Assembly (NCBI RefSeq): GCF_001887355.1
Contig: NZ_MPIN01000006.1
Coordinates: forward strand, 372,001-436,000
Direction: 5' to 3'
Length of the DNA: 64,000 bases
From: Cystobacter ferrugineus
GTDB lineage: Bacteria; Myxococcota; Myxococcia; Myxococcales; Myxococcaceae
Shown here piece after piece: positions 32,358-43,400 of the stretch; positions within the stretch are counted from its first letter, which is position 1; the number at the start of each line of letters is the position of its first letter. The position numbers were made by a program, and so were the translations under genes. The notes below the pieces were generated by a model, which was given only the letters and a program-made list of their open reading frames with translations, searched no databases and had not been told where the DNA came from.

Positions 32358-33458
32358 TCACCCCTGGCGCTTTGGAACAACAAGGCCACGTGAAAGGCGG
32401 CGCAAAACACGCCGCCTTTGTCGATGCTTATAAATCTTATGCGCATTCTGCCCTTCCTCATTCTTTTGAGCAGTCTCCTCATCCATGATCTGGAACTCCA
32501 CAAGAGTGAAGACTGTTCTATTTTTTCGCTCACGGGAGTCTTGCTCTGGAGCGGGCAAATACGCGTCCATCCGTAGCGGTACGTCCACTATGAAATTCAA
32601 CGCCCGATACGTGCTGCCAGAAAAAACATTGCGCGTTTTCTCCTCTCGTTCTTCATAATCGAGGTCCAAATGAAGATGCTGCGCATACTGTTGGAGATGA
32701 GGGTTCTCCGCAAGAACAGCCTTGAACGAGACGAGTGTGTTTTCAGTCTGCCCGGGAACAACGAAATTAAACGGGAACAAGTGCTGGGTTAAAAAATATA
32801 GAACAGGAATAATATCCGCCTGCGTCCGGGTGATGATTCGGAAACGAGTGCGGTCATAGATCTGCGCAGCAACCGTCTCTCTCTTGGCCAGCAATTTGGT
32901 AACAAGGGATTCTCGCGTCTTTATGGAATGAGCGAACTCGACAACTGGTAAGCCTTTGGTTTGAAGCAACTGAGCTATGCCCAGCACCTTATCCACTACC
33001 AGCCGTGACAGCTCCACTTCGGAACATGCCAACCGATGAAGCAGATCTCGTCCCTCAATGTGCTGAATAACGTGCATCACCTTGAGAACGATACAAGCGA
33101 TACGTCGATGCCTTGGCAATCCCTTGACGCCAGAGGCAAAGAGAAAGAGGTCGTGAATCTTCTCCGGATTCGCCACAGCGTCTGCTACCCGGTAGTTGAA
33201 GGTTTTTCGGAGGTACTCCACAGCATCCGAAAGCACAATTCGCGCCCACGCCTCGTCCTCAGCCCGGGTCATGTCGAGCTGACAGAGGCGAAGGAATCGA
33301 TCGACCTCTTCATGCGTCTGGAAGTGCATTCGCCGCCAGTCGATGACAGAACCACCCCTGAGAATGAGCCGAATGCGCTCAAGTTCTCGGAGGCCCATGT
33401 CAGCCACGGTACAAATAGGTAGGTCGGGCAACGACTGTAGGGTAGGTGTGGACTTCAC
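32358..33458 (-). CDS. TIGR04552-like protein, possible RelA/SpoT-fold
   Basis: A 366-residue protein whose start (GTG at 33458) is uncertain; an ATG at 33398 is an alternative. The N-terminus LRELERIRLILRGGSVIDWR is characteristic of the myxobacterial TIGR04552/TIGR04562 group. A central segment (AQIYDRTRFRIITRTQADII, then TQHLFPFNFVVPGQT) resembles the nucleotidyltransferase core of RelA/SpoT proteins in order and hydrophobic pattern, but the catalytic residues could not be verified. The C-terminus is basic (HKIYKHRQRRRVLRRLSRG). The gene's 3' end overlaps the hairpin at 32393-32419. GC content is lower than in neighbouring core genes. No partner gene is evident. Confidence 0.65.
   Translation of the reverse strand: MKSTPTLQSLPDLPICTVADMGLRELERIRLILRGGSVIDWRRMHFQTHEEVDRFLRLCQLDMTRAEDEAWARIVLSDAVEYLRKTFNYRVADAVANPEKIHDLFLFASGVKGLPRHRRIACIVLKVMHVIQHIEGRDLLHRLACSEVELSRLVVDKVLGIAQLLQTKGLPVVEFAHSIKTRESLVTKLLAKRETVAAQIYDRTRFRIITRTQADIIPVLYFLTQHLFPFNFVVPGQTENTLVSFKAVLAENPHLQQYAQHLHLDLDYEEREEKTRNVFSGSTYRALNFIVDVPLRMDAYLPAPEQDSRERKNRTVFTLVEFQIMDEETAQKNEEGQNAHKIYKHRQRRRVLRRLSRGLVVPKRQG
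32393..32419 (+). terminator. Hairpin terminator downstream of the lipoprotein gene
   Basis: AAAGGCGGCG (32393-32402) pairs perfectly with CGCCGCCTTT (32410-32419) across a 7-base loop (CAAAACA). It lies 61 bases after the lipoprotein stop, as for a Rho-independent terminator. Its sequence is also inside the 3' coding end of the convergent TIGR04552-like gene. It is therefore shared between the two transcripts. Confidence 0.7.
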
Positions 33459-33554
33459 CGTTGAACTTTTAGCTGAGCCTGCTCACAGAAGGAAGAGGCT
33501 CAGCCAAAAGCGAGGAACACTGAAGCCCCTCTCTACCGCCACAAGGTACAAAGA

Positions 33555-34043
33555 CTACTTGACAGCAACCTGCCGATTATTGCGGTACTCGGTCTGCTTG
33601 ACCAGGGTACCATCCACAGAAAACTCCTTGGCCGTACCTTCCCGCAGCCCCTCGACGTACTGGTCCACCTTCTTGGGCTTACCGTTCTCGTGCAACTCAA
33701 CGACTTCGCCGTGGAAGTTACTGCGCTTGAAGGTGGCAGACCCAGTCTTCCGACCCTGTTCGTTATAGAAGGTCCAGAGCCCCGTCCGGAATCCATCCTC
33801 GGACAAGCCTTCAGCCTGCTTGGTACCATTGGGATACAAGTAAACCGTAGCCCCATGCGGACGGAAGGTCTTGTCATTCGTCTTCACGCAGGCCACGATG
33901 TCTGCGGTCTTACCGTTCGCGCTGCTGGACTGCACCGTTCCAGCGGGACAATCCAGCTTGATGGCCTCCTTGGCGAAAACCGAAGAGCTGCAAGCCACCA
34001 CCGCGAACATTCCGAACGCCCTGATGCACTTCGTGAACCGCAT
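33555..34043 (-). CDS. Exported MORN-type repeat protein
   Basis: A 162-residue protein with AAGGAG 6-7 bases before its ATG and a Sec signal (MRFTKCIRAFGMFAVVACSS, possible cleavage after VFA). A VVAC could alternatively be a lipobox. Residues 60-160 contain variant MORN repeats: RPHGATVYLYPNGTKQAEG, FRTGLWTFYNEQGRKTG, NFHGEVVELHENGKPKKV and REGTAKEFSVDGTLVKQ. Such proteins act in the periplasm or at the surface, often as scaffolds or antitoxin-like partners. It is preceded by the terminator at 34151-34182, so it has its own promoter. Confidence 0.8.
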   Translation of the reverse strand: MRFTKCIRAFGMFAVVACSSSVFAKEAIKLDCPAGTVQSSSANGKTADIVACVKTNDKTFRPHGATVYLYPNGTKQAEGLSEDGFRTGLWTFYNEQGRKTGSATFKRSNFHGEVVELHENGKPKKVDQYVEGLREGTAKEFSVDGTLVKQTEYRNNRQVAVK

Positions 34044-34150
34044 GCTGTTCTCCTTTTCACGGCATCACCGCCGTCAACCAAACTGACGCAAGAGCCTTGT
34101 TGGTATTTATTGGTGTTTGTCCGACCAGAAAAACAATCCCGTATAACCAA

Positions 34151-34182
34151 AAGCCCCACTCCTACAAGTAGGAGTGGGGCTT
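34151..34182 (-). terminator. Perfect 15-bp hairpin terminator
   Basis: AAGCCCCACTCCTAC (34151-34165) pairs with GTAGGAGTGGGGCTT (34168-34182) with a 2-base spacer. On the minus strand it is followed by CTTTTGG. It lies 45 bases beyond the stop of the Cys-rich lipoprotein gene. Confidence 0.85.
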
Positions 34183-34227
34183 AACAAGCAGCAGTGGGAA
34201 GAACTCAGCCCACTAGCCGACAAAGGG

Positions 34228-35058
34228 CTAGCGGTTGATGTTCTCGCACACCGGGTTTCCACCCGTGAAGTAGAAGCCAACCTGGATGGTCTTAGAGTCC
34301 GATGGGCGGCAGAGGTAAATGTTGAACTCAGCATCCTTGCCATTTGGATTGTAGCCAGTGTTCGGCACAAGGAGCCCATCGTTAACCACATCAAATTCAT
34401 CCGCCCCCGTGGTCACGTAGAAGAAACCAGACAGACCAGCGCGGGTAGCGGGCCAGTTATCAGTCCGGTACGCACGAACCCGAACAAGGAATGCATCTGG
34501 GGCAGTGGACTTGCAGTACGACGACCCAACCTGGTAGCCAGTTCCCGTCACGGAGTAGATGACAGGACCGTTGCTCGAAGTGCTCCAGTTCGGAAGATTT
34601 TGGTGAGAGAAGTTCTCACAGGTCGCATCGGCCACCTTCGCAGCCGCGCAGGTGCCGTTGTTGCAAAACTGGCCGTAAGCGCAGTTGCTCTGGCTCGAAC
34701 CCGTGCAGGCAACCGGGGTGGGGGTCGTTCCAGTCGACTTGCACACGCTGAAGGTCTTGTCGCACGACAGAGTCGAAGCGTCAGTTACACTGGTGTCACG
34801 CTGGCAGAGCTGATCTGTCGTGCACTTGCAAATCTGCGTGGTCGAGCCAGAGGTGATCGCCTCGCACTTGCCCGCCGACTCCGGACAATCATCCCCGCTC
34901 GTACAGGTCTGCACACAGACCTTGGCTTGCGGGTGACAGATCTCGTTCTCAAGGCAGGTAGCATCCGACTCGCACGACAGATCCTCACGACCACCATTGC
35001 AGGCCGTCAACGCCAGGCCCAGCGCGGCAATCATCAATGTCATCTTCCGAAGCTGCAT
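34228..35058 (-). CDS. Cysteine-rich lipoprotein
   Basis: A 276-residue protein starting at the ATG at 35058, with AGGAGG 8-9 bases upstream. The signal ends in the lipobox LTAC (about residue 20), so it is an envelope lipoprotein. Residues 28-155 are Cys-rich with small repeats: SCESDATCLENEICHPQAK, TSGDDCPESAGKCEA and KCTTDQLCQRDTS, like short EGF/TIL-type units of myxobacterial surface proteins. The C-terminal 110 residues are a beta-rich domain (CRPSDSKTIQVGFYFTGGNP). It may serve adhesion or capture. It ends at the perfect hairpin terminator. Confidence 0.8.
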   Translation of the reverse strand: MQLRKMTLMIAALGLALTACNGGREDLSCESDATCLENEICHPQAKVCVQTCTSGDDCPESAGKCEAITSGSTTQICKCTTDQLCQRDTSVTDASTLSCDKTFSVCKSTGTTPTPVACTGSSQSNCAYGQFCNNGTCAAAKVADATCENFSHQNLPNWSTSSNGPVIYSVTGTGYQVGSSYCKSTAPDAFLVRVRAYRTDNWPATRAGLSGFFYVTTGADEFDVVNDGLLVPNTGYNPNGKDAEFNIYLCRPSDSKTIQVGFYFTGGNPVCENINR

Positions 35059-35230
35059 TATCGGCTTCCTCCTGAAGGGATACGTCACATGAAGGCGGGC
35101 AGCCGGCCACTCGAGGGCCCCCTTCATCCTGCAGCGCGCGGCTTTAGTCCCGTCGCTCCAGGCCTGTCAACGAGTGTCGACAGACCCTCTCGACGCATCC
35201 TCCCATCGGGAGATTCATTCCCCACGAGAT

Positions 35231-35270
35231 GAACAGTCACCCTGTAGTCTTGTCTTCTGGGTGACTGTTC
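35231..35270 (-). terminator. Terminator at the end of the glt cluster
   Basis: GAACAGTCACCC (35231-35242) pairs perfectly with GGGTGACTGTTC (35259-35270) across a 16-base loop. It lies 16 bases after the gltJ stop (leftward) and would end the gltJ transcript. Confidence 0.8.
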
Positions 35271-35285
35271 TCTCCTACCCTGGGG

Positions 35286-37274
35286 TCAGAACGTAAACGG
35301 AAAGTCGATGGGATCTCCCTGCACTTTGTGCTTCGGGAAGTTCCACCCCTTGATCAGCCCGGAAATGCACGTCGCCATGTAGGTCGAGCGGAACTCCCCC
35401 GTCTGGCAGGACACGTTCTTCGTCTTGCCCGACGTCTGGATGGTCCAGCGCATCACCAGCTTGCCGCTCAGACCCGGGTCCTTCTTCTTCTGCTCGTTCA
35501 CGCACTTCACGATGGCGGGCTTGTTGTTCACGACCACCTGCATGATGTCCGATTGTCCGAGCTTATCGGGAATGGACCCACCTCCACCAGGCTCCGGAGG
35601 CACGTAGACCGTGCGACCCGTGGGCGCCGAGCCCTTTCCGCTGGCCGGCTTCGTTCCGAACAGCTCATCGAACTCGTCATCCGCGGAGCCCCCACCACTG
35701 CTCTTGGGCGGAGGGCGCGCCACGGGCTCATCGTCCTCGCTGTCGCGCTGCGTACGGCCCGTCGAAGGCCGTTTGGTGCCTCCACGCGAAGGCGGATCCA
35801 CCCGGGCGACCTGCTGCGGCGGCGGAGTCTGCGCCGGCACGGCGGCGGGAGGAGGCGGAGTCGCCGCGGGCGGAGTCGCCGTCGGCGCGGCCGCGGGCGT
35901 TCCCGCCGCAGCCACCGCGGGCGCCGCCGCCGGAGTCGTCGCGGGCGTCGGCGCCGCCGCCGGAGCCGTTGCCGCGGGATTCTGCGCCACCGCGGCCGCC
36001 GGGGGCGGAGGCATGGGCACTTCCGCCGCCTTCGCCGGAGGCGGCGTCACCGGCGCCTGCGCCACGGGCTGTGGCGTCGGAGCCGCTGGCGGCGGCGCGG
36101 ACGGCCGGGACGCCATGAAGAACCCAACACCACCCGCCAGCAACAGCGCTCCGACGACTCCGCCAATCACCATCCCCATCTTGCCGCCCTGCTTGGGCGC
36201 CGCCGGAGGCGGATAGCCCGGATAGGCAGGGGGCGGCGCGTAGGCCGGAGGAGGCGCGTACTGCTGCGGCATCGGCTGCGCGTAATGCGGCGCCGGTTGG
36301 GCGTAGGCCGGTGCCACGGGCGCGGGAGCTTCGGGCAGCAGCGGGCTCGGTGCCGGCGCGGCCGCGGGCGGCGGCACATCCAGCAGCCCAGACGCCGCCG
36401 GCTTTGCCTTCTCCTCCGCCGCGGAGTTCTTGGGCGCGGGCTTCGACAGCGCCTCGTTCTCCTCCTTCACCAGCGAGGCGAGCACGCTCGCCGCCGACGG
36501 CTTCCAACCCGACTCCTGCGCCGACGGGGCCACGGGCGCGGGCGTTTCAGCCCGACCCGCCTTGGAGCCACCTCCCGCGCTGAACGCGGACTCCACCGGA
36601 CCCGACGACACCGGCGACGACGACGCCACCGGCGCGGGCTCCACGATCACCGGCTTGGTCGGACGCGGCGCCAGCACCGACGCCAGCTCCGTGGCCTCGG
36701 AGAGCGGAATCCAGTCGCTGAAGCCCGCACGCCAGCACAGGCTGTCCGGACCAACCTCGCCCTTCTCCCAGTGATCCTTCACCTTCTCCAGCGACAGCGG
36801 CCCCACCTGCTTCTCGTCGATGGCGACGAACCACTCGTGCGAAGCCGCGGGCTTGGCGCTCCCCGCCTCGGCTTCCGCCAGCTTGCGCATCGCGTCGCTC
36901 GCGTCCGAAACCGCCGCGTCCTCCACCAGGGCCGGACCCTCTCCCGCCGGCACCTTGTGCGACCCGGAGTTGAGCACCTGATCGAACACGGCGCCGATCT
37001 CATCGTCCTCGACCCCCCCGAAGATTCCTCCCTCGGGAGGCGTGCCCAGGGACGCGGGAACGCCAAAACCATCCGTGCTCGACTGACCCTGGGACGCGGC
37101 CGCACCGCCCGCGGCCTCACTACCCGTCCCATCCTCCTTCACCGGCGCGGAGCCGGCTGGGCGGACGACAATGTTGTGGCCGCACTTCTTGCAACGAACC
37201 TTGACGCCCTTGGCGCCAACCTTGTCGTCGCTGATCATGTATTGCGCGCGGCAGCTATCGCAAACGAAACGCAT
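35286..37274 (-). CDS. gltJ: Gliding motility protein GltJ (AgmX): zinc ribbon, GYF and AgmX/PglI C-terminal domains
   Basis: A 662-residue protein from the ATG at 37274, with a GGGGAA ribosome-binding site. It begins with a zinc ribbon (RFVCDSCRAQYMISDD, VRCKKCG). A GYF-type domain follows near residues 145-195 (WFVAIDEKQVGPLSLEKVKD, then LCWRAGFSDWIPL). A long Pro/Ala-rich linker contains one membrane segment (GMVIGGVVGALLLAGGVGFF). The last 110 residues are the TonB-like AgmX/PglI C-terminal domain (VVVNNKPAIVKCVNEQKKKD, KLVMRWTIQTSGKTKNVSC, FPFTF end). In M. xanthus, GltJ spans the inner membrane and couples the cytoplasmic MglA/AglZ side to the periplasmic gliding complex. It is the last gene of the cluster and ends at the hairpin. 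Confidence 0.93.
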   Translation of the reverse strand: MRFVCDSCRAQYMISDDKVGAKGVKVRCKKCGHNIVVRPAGSAPVKEDGTGSEAAGGAAASQGQSSTDGFGVPASLGTPPEGGIFGGVEDDEIGAVFDQVLNSGSHKVPAGEGPALVEDAAVSDASDAMRKLAEAEAGSAKPAASHEWFVAIDEKQVGPLSLEKVKDHWEKGEVGPDSLCWRAGFSDWIPLSEATELASVLAPRPTKPVIVEPAPVASSSPVSSGPVESAFSAGGGSKAGRAETPAPVAPSAQESGWKPSAASVLASLVKEENEALSKPAPKNSAAEEKAKPAASGLLDVPPPAAAPAPSPLLPEAPAPVAPAYAQPAPHYAQPMPQQYAPPPAYAPPPAYPGYPPPAAPKQGGKMGMVIGGVVGALLLAGGVGFFMASRPSAPPPAAPTPQPVAQAPVTPPPAKAAEVPMPPPPAAAVAQNPAATAPAAAPTPATTPAAAPAVAAAGTPAAAPTATPPAATPPPPAAVPAQTPPPQQVARVDPPSRGGTKRPSTGRTQRDSEDDEPVARPPPKSSGGGSADDEFDELFGTKPASGKGSAPTGRTVYVPPEPGGGGSIPDKLGQSDIMQVVVNNKPAIVKCVNEQKKKDPGLSGKLVMRWTIQTSGKTKNVSCQTGEFRSTYMATCISGLIKGWNFPKHKVQGDPIDFPFTF

Positions 37275-37426
37275 CGTTCCCCGCAAGTCTCAGGAATAAC
37301 GGGAGAAAACCCGTCGGAATCGTAGAGGTGGCTTCCGGGGGGGTCAAGGACGCCGCTCTAGCCCGCCCGGTTGCTTCATCAACGCGTGAACCCCTTCCCG
37401 GGGTTCACGCACCCTTCATGGTGCGG

Positions 37427-40400
37427 CTACTTCTTTACCTGCACCTCCACGTCCGTACCTATCGCGACACGCAGCTCGCGAAGTTCGTCGGACGTGGCGA
37501 ACACCAGGAGATCCTGGAGCTTCGCCTTCGGAGAAACCCGGAAGGCCGACCCGGTCTCCTCCAGCACCATGCGCTTGACGGGCTCGCACTCGCCCGCGGC
37601 CAGCAGGCCCGCGCGAACCGCCGTCAGCTCCACGCCCTCGAGGTACTGGCGCACATCCGCCGGCGTCGCCACCGGCACGTAGACGCGCGCCACCTTGGCC
37701 AGCGCCGCACGGCCCTGCTCGCTGACGCTCTTCTCCAGCACCCGGCGCTCCGCATCCACCGCCCGCGGGTCGACCGTGAAGCGCAGGTTGGGCACCACCA
37801 GGCTGAGCGCGGCCTGCACCACGGCCTCGAGCCGCTCGGGCGCCAGCCGCTGGCTCAACGCCAGCTCCGGGCGCACCAGCGCGAACGTCCGGCCGAGCAT
37901 GTAGTACGCCTCCTTCTGCCCCTGCTCCGCGAAGAAGCGCCCACCCGCGCGAAGACAGGCCGGGTGCGTCTGGAGCACTTCCACGTTGAGGCGCGGATCC
38001 GGCGCCGGCTCGTTGGAGCGCTTGGCCATGTTCTCGCGCCGGGCCACCAGGTGCGGCGAGTACAACTCCACCGCGTCCATCCCGAAGAGGCGCGCCACGT
38101 AGCGGTAGTGCTGCACGTGGTACTCCTGCGAGCCGGCCAGGTCGATGCGGTGCTTCTTGGGCACGAGCTGGTAGTTCTGGAACGGCACCGCGTACAGGTG
38201 ACCGAGCTGCTCGAAGAGCAGACCCATGAGCTCGGTGAAGGGCCCCCGGAGCCGGGGGTGCAGCAGGTGCGAGGACCACATGCGGTCCGGCAGCGGCCGC
38301 TGGGCCACCTCCTTGAGCTTGGCGTAGGGCCCGAGCTTGGAGAGGATCTCCTTCTCGTCGTCTCCCGCCTCACCCAGCAGCCCCGCCACCGCCTGCGCCG
38401 CCCGCCACGCGCCGTCATAGTCGCGGCGCAACGCGCACAGACGCACCAGTTGCGAGCACACCTTGCGCGCATCCCGCGTGTTCGGCAGGGCCCGGCGGAG
38501 CGCGGCGATGGCCTCGTCCTCCTTGCCCGGCGTGGCCGCGGCCAGCTCGGCGTAGATCTCCTGCACGGACGCGTCGTCCGGCAGGCCCTTGGCGACGAGC
38601 CCGTAGGCCGCCACCGCGTTCTCCGGGCTCTTCAGCACCTGGCGGTAGAGGTCTCCCAGCGCCCGCCACAGGCCCATGCGCGCCCCGTGCGTGTCGGGCG
38701 TCTTCGGCATGCGCCCGATCATCTTCACGTAGTTCTCCTCCAGCGCCCTCCACTGGCTCGCGCCTCCCAGCATCGCCTCGAGCGCACTGAAGGCCTCGAC
38801 GAAGCGATGATCCAGGTCCAGCGCCGTGTTGAAGGCCTGGGCCGCGCCGTCCACGTCGCGCAGTTCGTCCCGGCGCAGCTCGCCGAGCGCGAACCACACC
38901 CGCTTGGCCTTGTTCGGCTCGGAGCTCAACGCGGGCAGCCGCAACATCCGCTCCAGCATGTCCGCGGCCTTCTGGCCCTGGCGCGTCTCACGCAACAGCA
39001 CGTACAGCGCGTCCAGCACCTCCAGCGACTCCGGCATGAGCTTGAGCGCACCGGTGTACGCGTCGATCGCCTGGTAGGGATCCTTCAACTTCTCGCGCGC
39101 GAGCTGGCCCAGCTCCAGGTAGACCTGGACCTTGCTCTCCCCATCCAGCACCTGCGCCAGTTGCTGGCGCAGGTCCGCCGCCCGCTCCCAGCGCTGCGAC
39201 GCATCCATCAACGCCACCAGCGCGCGCAACGAAGCCTCGTGGCTGGAGTCCACCGCCAGCGCCTTCTCGAAGTGGTTCTGCGCGCGGTCCGCCTGGTTCA
39301 GCTTCGCGTGGATGTCTCCCAGCTGCCAGTAGACCTCCACCACCTCCATGTCCGTGAGCTCCTCGCGGTGGTGGATGAGGATGGTCTGGAAGATGCGCAG
39401 CGCGTCCTCGTAGCGCTGCGCGTGCTGCACCAGCAGGTGGCCGTAGCCCTCGAGCACCGGCAGGTACGTGGCGTCGAGATCATAGGCCTTCTTGTAGGAG
39501 TCGAGCGCCTTGTCGCGGTTGCCCAGCTTGTCCGCCACGTAGCCCAACCGGTAGAGCTGCCGGCACAACTCCGCGGCCAGCCCCGAGTCCTTCTCCGCGA
39601 TGGCCCGCTCCGCCATCTTGCGCACCACGATGTCGAGCATGCGCTCGCAGCGCACCCAGTCCTCGCGCGCGCTGTAGACGTCCGACAACGGACGCGCCGC
39701 ATCCAGGCTGTCCGGCGCGTAGCGCAGCGTCTCCTCGTAGTAGTGCGTGGCCGTGTCCGGGTCGCCCTTCGTCTCGGCGTTGTAGCGCGCCACCTCGAGC
39801 AGCGCGCGCGCCTTGGCCTCGGGCTCCTCGGTCTGCTGCGCTTCCTGGAGCAGGGTCTGCTCGTAGCCGCCCCAGTCCTTCTCCTGCTCCTGGATGCCCT
39901 TGAGGGCGCGGATGCTGGCCAGGTGGCCCGGGTCGATCGCCAGGGCGCTCTGGTAGCTCGCCCGCGCGCTGCCCGTGTCCATCAGCATGTCCTCGTGCAT
40001 CCGGCCCATGCGGTAGTACAGCTCCACCGCCTCGGGCGAGTGGCCCGCGAGCTGCGCCTCCTGCTGCAACACTTCCAGCGCGTAGGGCCAGTTGCCGCTG
40101 CGCTCGTACAGGTTGCCGAGCGCATGCAGCGCGGGCCGGCACATCGGATCCATGCCCAGCGCGTGGTGGTACGTGTTCACCGCCCGGTCCACCTGCTTGA
40201 GCTGCTGGTGGTAGACGTTGCCCACTTCCACGTAGATCTCCGCCTGCTCCTGCGTCGACGTGGCCAGCTGCAACTGCCGCTCGTAGGCGACGATCAGGTC
40301 CTCCCACCGCGCCTGCATCCTGCGCAGGCGGATGAGGGACTTGATCGCCTGCATGTTCTGCGGATCGATGGCCAGCACGCCCTCGATGAAGGCGTCCGCG

Positions 40401-43400
40401 TTGGCCGGGTTCTGGAACGTGTCCTCCCAGATGCTCGCGCACCGGAAGAGCACCCGGACCCGCTCCCGGTAGTCCGTGATGACCTCGAGCATGCGCTCGT
40501 AGATGGCGAGCAGCTCCGCCGGCTGGTCGAGCCGCGTGTGCAGCCGCTCCAGCGACTCCAGGGCCTGGAGGTTGTACGGCTCGAACTCGAGCGCCTGCCG
40601 GTAGGCGGCCACCGCGGGCTCGTCGTCCCCGATATCACGCTCGTAGACTCCCGCCACTTCCACCTGGATGCGCGCCCGCTCCTCGACGGTGGCCGCCAGG
40701 TCGCGCGCCCGCAACAGCGTGGCGGCCACGTCCTTCCAGGCCTTCTGGCGACGGTAGAGCGCGGTGAGATCGCCCAGCGTCTCCGCGTCCGGCTCCAGCT
40801 CCAACGCCCGCAACAGCGCGCTCGCGGCTTCGTCCGGGTCGCCCTGCTCGTCCTGGACACGCGCGATCTCCCGGAGGATGGCCTTGCGCGCCTCGATGGA
40901 GCCCGCGGCCTCGATCTTCTGCTCCAGGGCCACCACGTACTCGCGCTCGCGGCCCCGCCGCTGGAACATCCCCGCGAGCCCATCGAGCGCCGTGGCGTTC
41001 GTCGGATCGAACTCGAGGATCTTCCGCAGCGCCGCTTCCGCCGCCTGCGCGTCATCCAGCTTCAGGTCATGCACGCGCGCCAGCGTCGCGTACATGCGCT
41101 CGGCGAGCGGCCCGCGCGGCAGAGCGTCCGCCACCTCCTCGTAGACGGCGGCGAGCTCCTCGTGCGAGCCCGTCTCGTCGGCGAGCCGCTCCACCTCCTC
41201 GCGCAGCATGTCGTCCGAGGCGTCGATCTGCAGCGCACGGCAGAGCGCCAGGAAGGCCACGTCCTTCTGCCCGAGCCGCTCCTCCTGCACCTTGGCCAGC
41301 TCCTTGAGCGTGGCCAGCTTCTCCTCTTCCGTGACGAGGTGCGGCAGGTAGCGATCCACCACCTGCGCGTAGGCGCGCCAGTCCTTGTTCGCGCGGTACA
41401 GCTCGCACACGCGCTCGTAGGCCGTGCGGTTGGCCGGATCCAGCTCCAGGACCTTCTCCAGCGCACCCGCCGCCAGCTCGGGCTTGTTGCCCGCGCCGGA
41501 CCACAGGTCCGCCACCGCGAACCACGTGGCCACCGCCTGGTCGCGCTCGTTCTCCTGCAGGTGCACCTGCACCTTGAGCTCGAGCACGCGCACCGCGTCG
41601 TTGTAGGCCCGCAGGGACACGAACAGCGCCTGCACCCGCTCCAGGTCCGCCACGGCGTGGGGCTCCACCTCCAGCGCGCGGCGGGCCGCGTCCAACGCCT
41701 CCTCGCGGCGCCCCATCCCCGAGAGCACCTCGGCCAGCCGCAGGCGCAACACCTTCACGCCCTCGGCCGACTCCTGCAGCGGCACGAGCCGCCGCAGGAT
41801 GCCCACCAGTTCCTCCGCCGGTCCCGTCTCCTCGTACAGCTCGCGCAGCGTGTCCAGCACGCCCCGGTGCCGGGGATCCCGATCCAGCGCGGCCTTGAGG
41901 TAGGTCACCGCCATCTCCGGCTGCTTGAGCAGCCGGTACACCACCTTGCCCAGCCGCTCGTTGAGCCGCACCACCTCGCGCGGATCCAACGTCTGCGCCA
42001 GCCTGTCCGCCAGCAGTACGCGCAGCTCCTCGTGACGACCCGCCTGCTCGTAGAGCCCCTCCAGCGCCGTGAAGGCCTGGTCGTTGCGCGGGTTCTTCGC
42101 CAGCAGCTCGCGGTACAGCTTGATGGCCCGGTCCAGGTCCTCCAACCCCTCGGAGGACACCTGCGCCATGCGCATGAGGACGCGCTCGCGCTCCAGGCCC
42201 GTGACGCGCTCGGACTGCAGCTTCAGGATGGCGTACAGCTTGTCCTGCGCGCCGGCCGCGTCATAGATGCCCTCGAGCAGCCGCGCCGACGCGAGGTGCG
42301 TGGGATCCAACGCCAGCACCTGCTCGAACGCGGAGGCCGCGCGATCCATGTTGTCCAGCTTCTCCTGGACGAGCTGACCCAGGCGGAACAGGTAGCCCAC
42401 CTTCTCCACCGTCTGATCGGCCGTGGAGGCGAGCGCCTCCAACACATCCGCCAGCTCCGGCCAGGCCTCCAGCGTGATGTAGAGCCGGTCCAACGCGGCC
42501 AGCGACTTGACCTGCGCCGTGGAGTCCAGCTTGCGCGCGCGCTCGTAGTAGATGATGGCGCGCTCGGGCTCGCTCAGGCGCGACTCGAAGAGCTGGCCCA
42601 GCTTGAGACAGATCTCCGCCGCGTCCTGGACCTCGGCCACGCGCGGCAGCGCATCCTCGTAGGCCACCACCAGCTCGTCATACGAGCCGGCCGCGTCCGT
42701 GGCGTTCTCCAGCCGGATCCGCAGCTCGCGATCGTTCGGGTCCTCCTTGAAGGAGCGGAAGAGCGCCAGGAACGTGAGCTCCGGCTCGCCCTGGGACTCA
42801 CGCAGCGTGGCCAGCTCGCCCAGGAGCGTCTTGCGCTCGTGCGCGTCCGGCGACACGCCCACCCGCGTCTCGATGAGCGAGGCGAGCCGCGTCACGTCCC
42901 CGCTCGCGCGGAAGGCGTTGAGCAGCGTCTCCACCGCGAGCAGATTCTGGGGCTCGCGGCCCACCAGCGCCTCCAGGCGGCCCACCGTCCCCAGATGGTT
43001 GGGCTGGATCGACAACACCTCGCCGTAGAGCGCCAGCGCCCCCGCCTTGTCGAGCAGCTTCGTCTCCCGCGCCACCGCGAGGCGGAACTTGAGCTCCAGT
43101 CCCTCCTCGGGCGTCACGAGCGCGATGCGACGGGCGAGCACGTCCGCCAGTTCCGGCCAGCGCTCGAGCTTCTGGCACAGGCCGTCCATGCGCGCGAGCG
43201 CCGCCGCGTCGTCGGGCTTCACGTCCAACAGGCGCCGCAGGGTGGCCAGCGCACCGAGGCCATCGTGCAGCTTCTCGTCCTGGAGCGCGGCGATCTGCAA
43301 GAGCACCTGAGCGCGGCGCGCGGACTCCTCGGCGCTCGCGAGCTGGCGCCGCAGCACCTCCAGCAGCTCCTGCGGCGTGCCCTGATCGGCCACCATGCGC

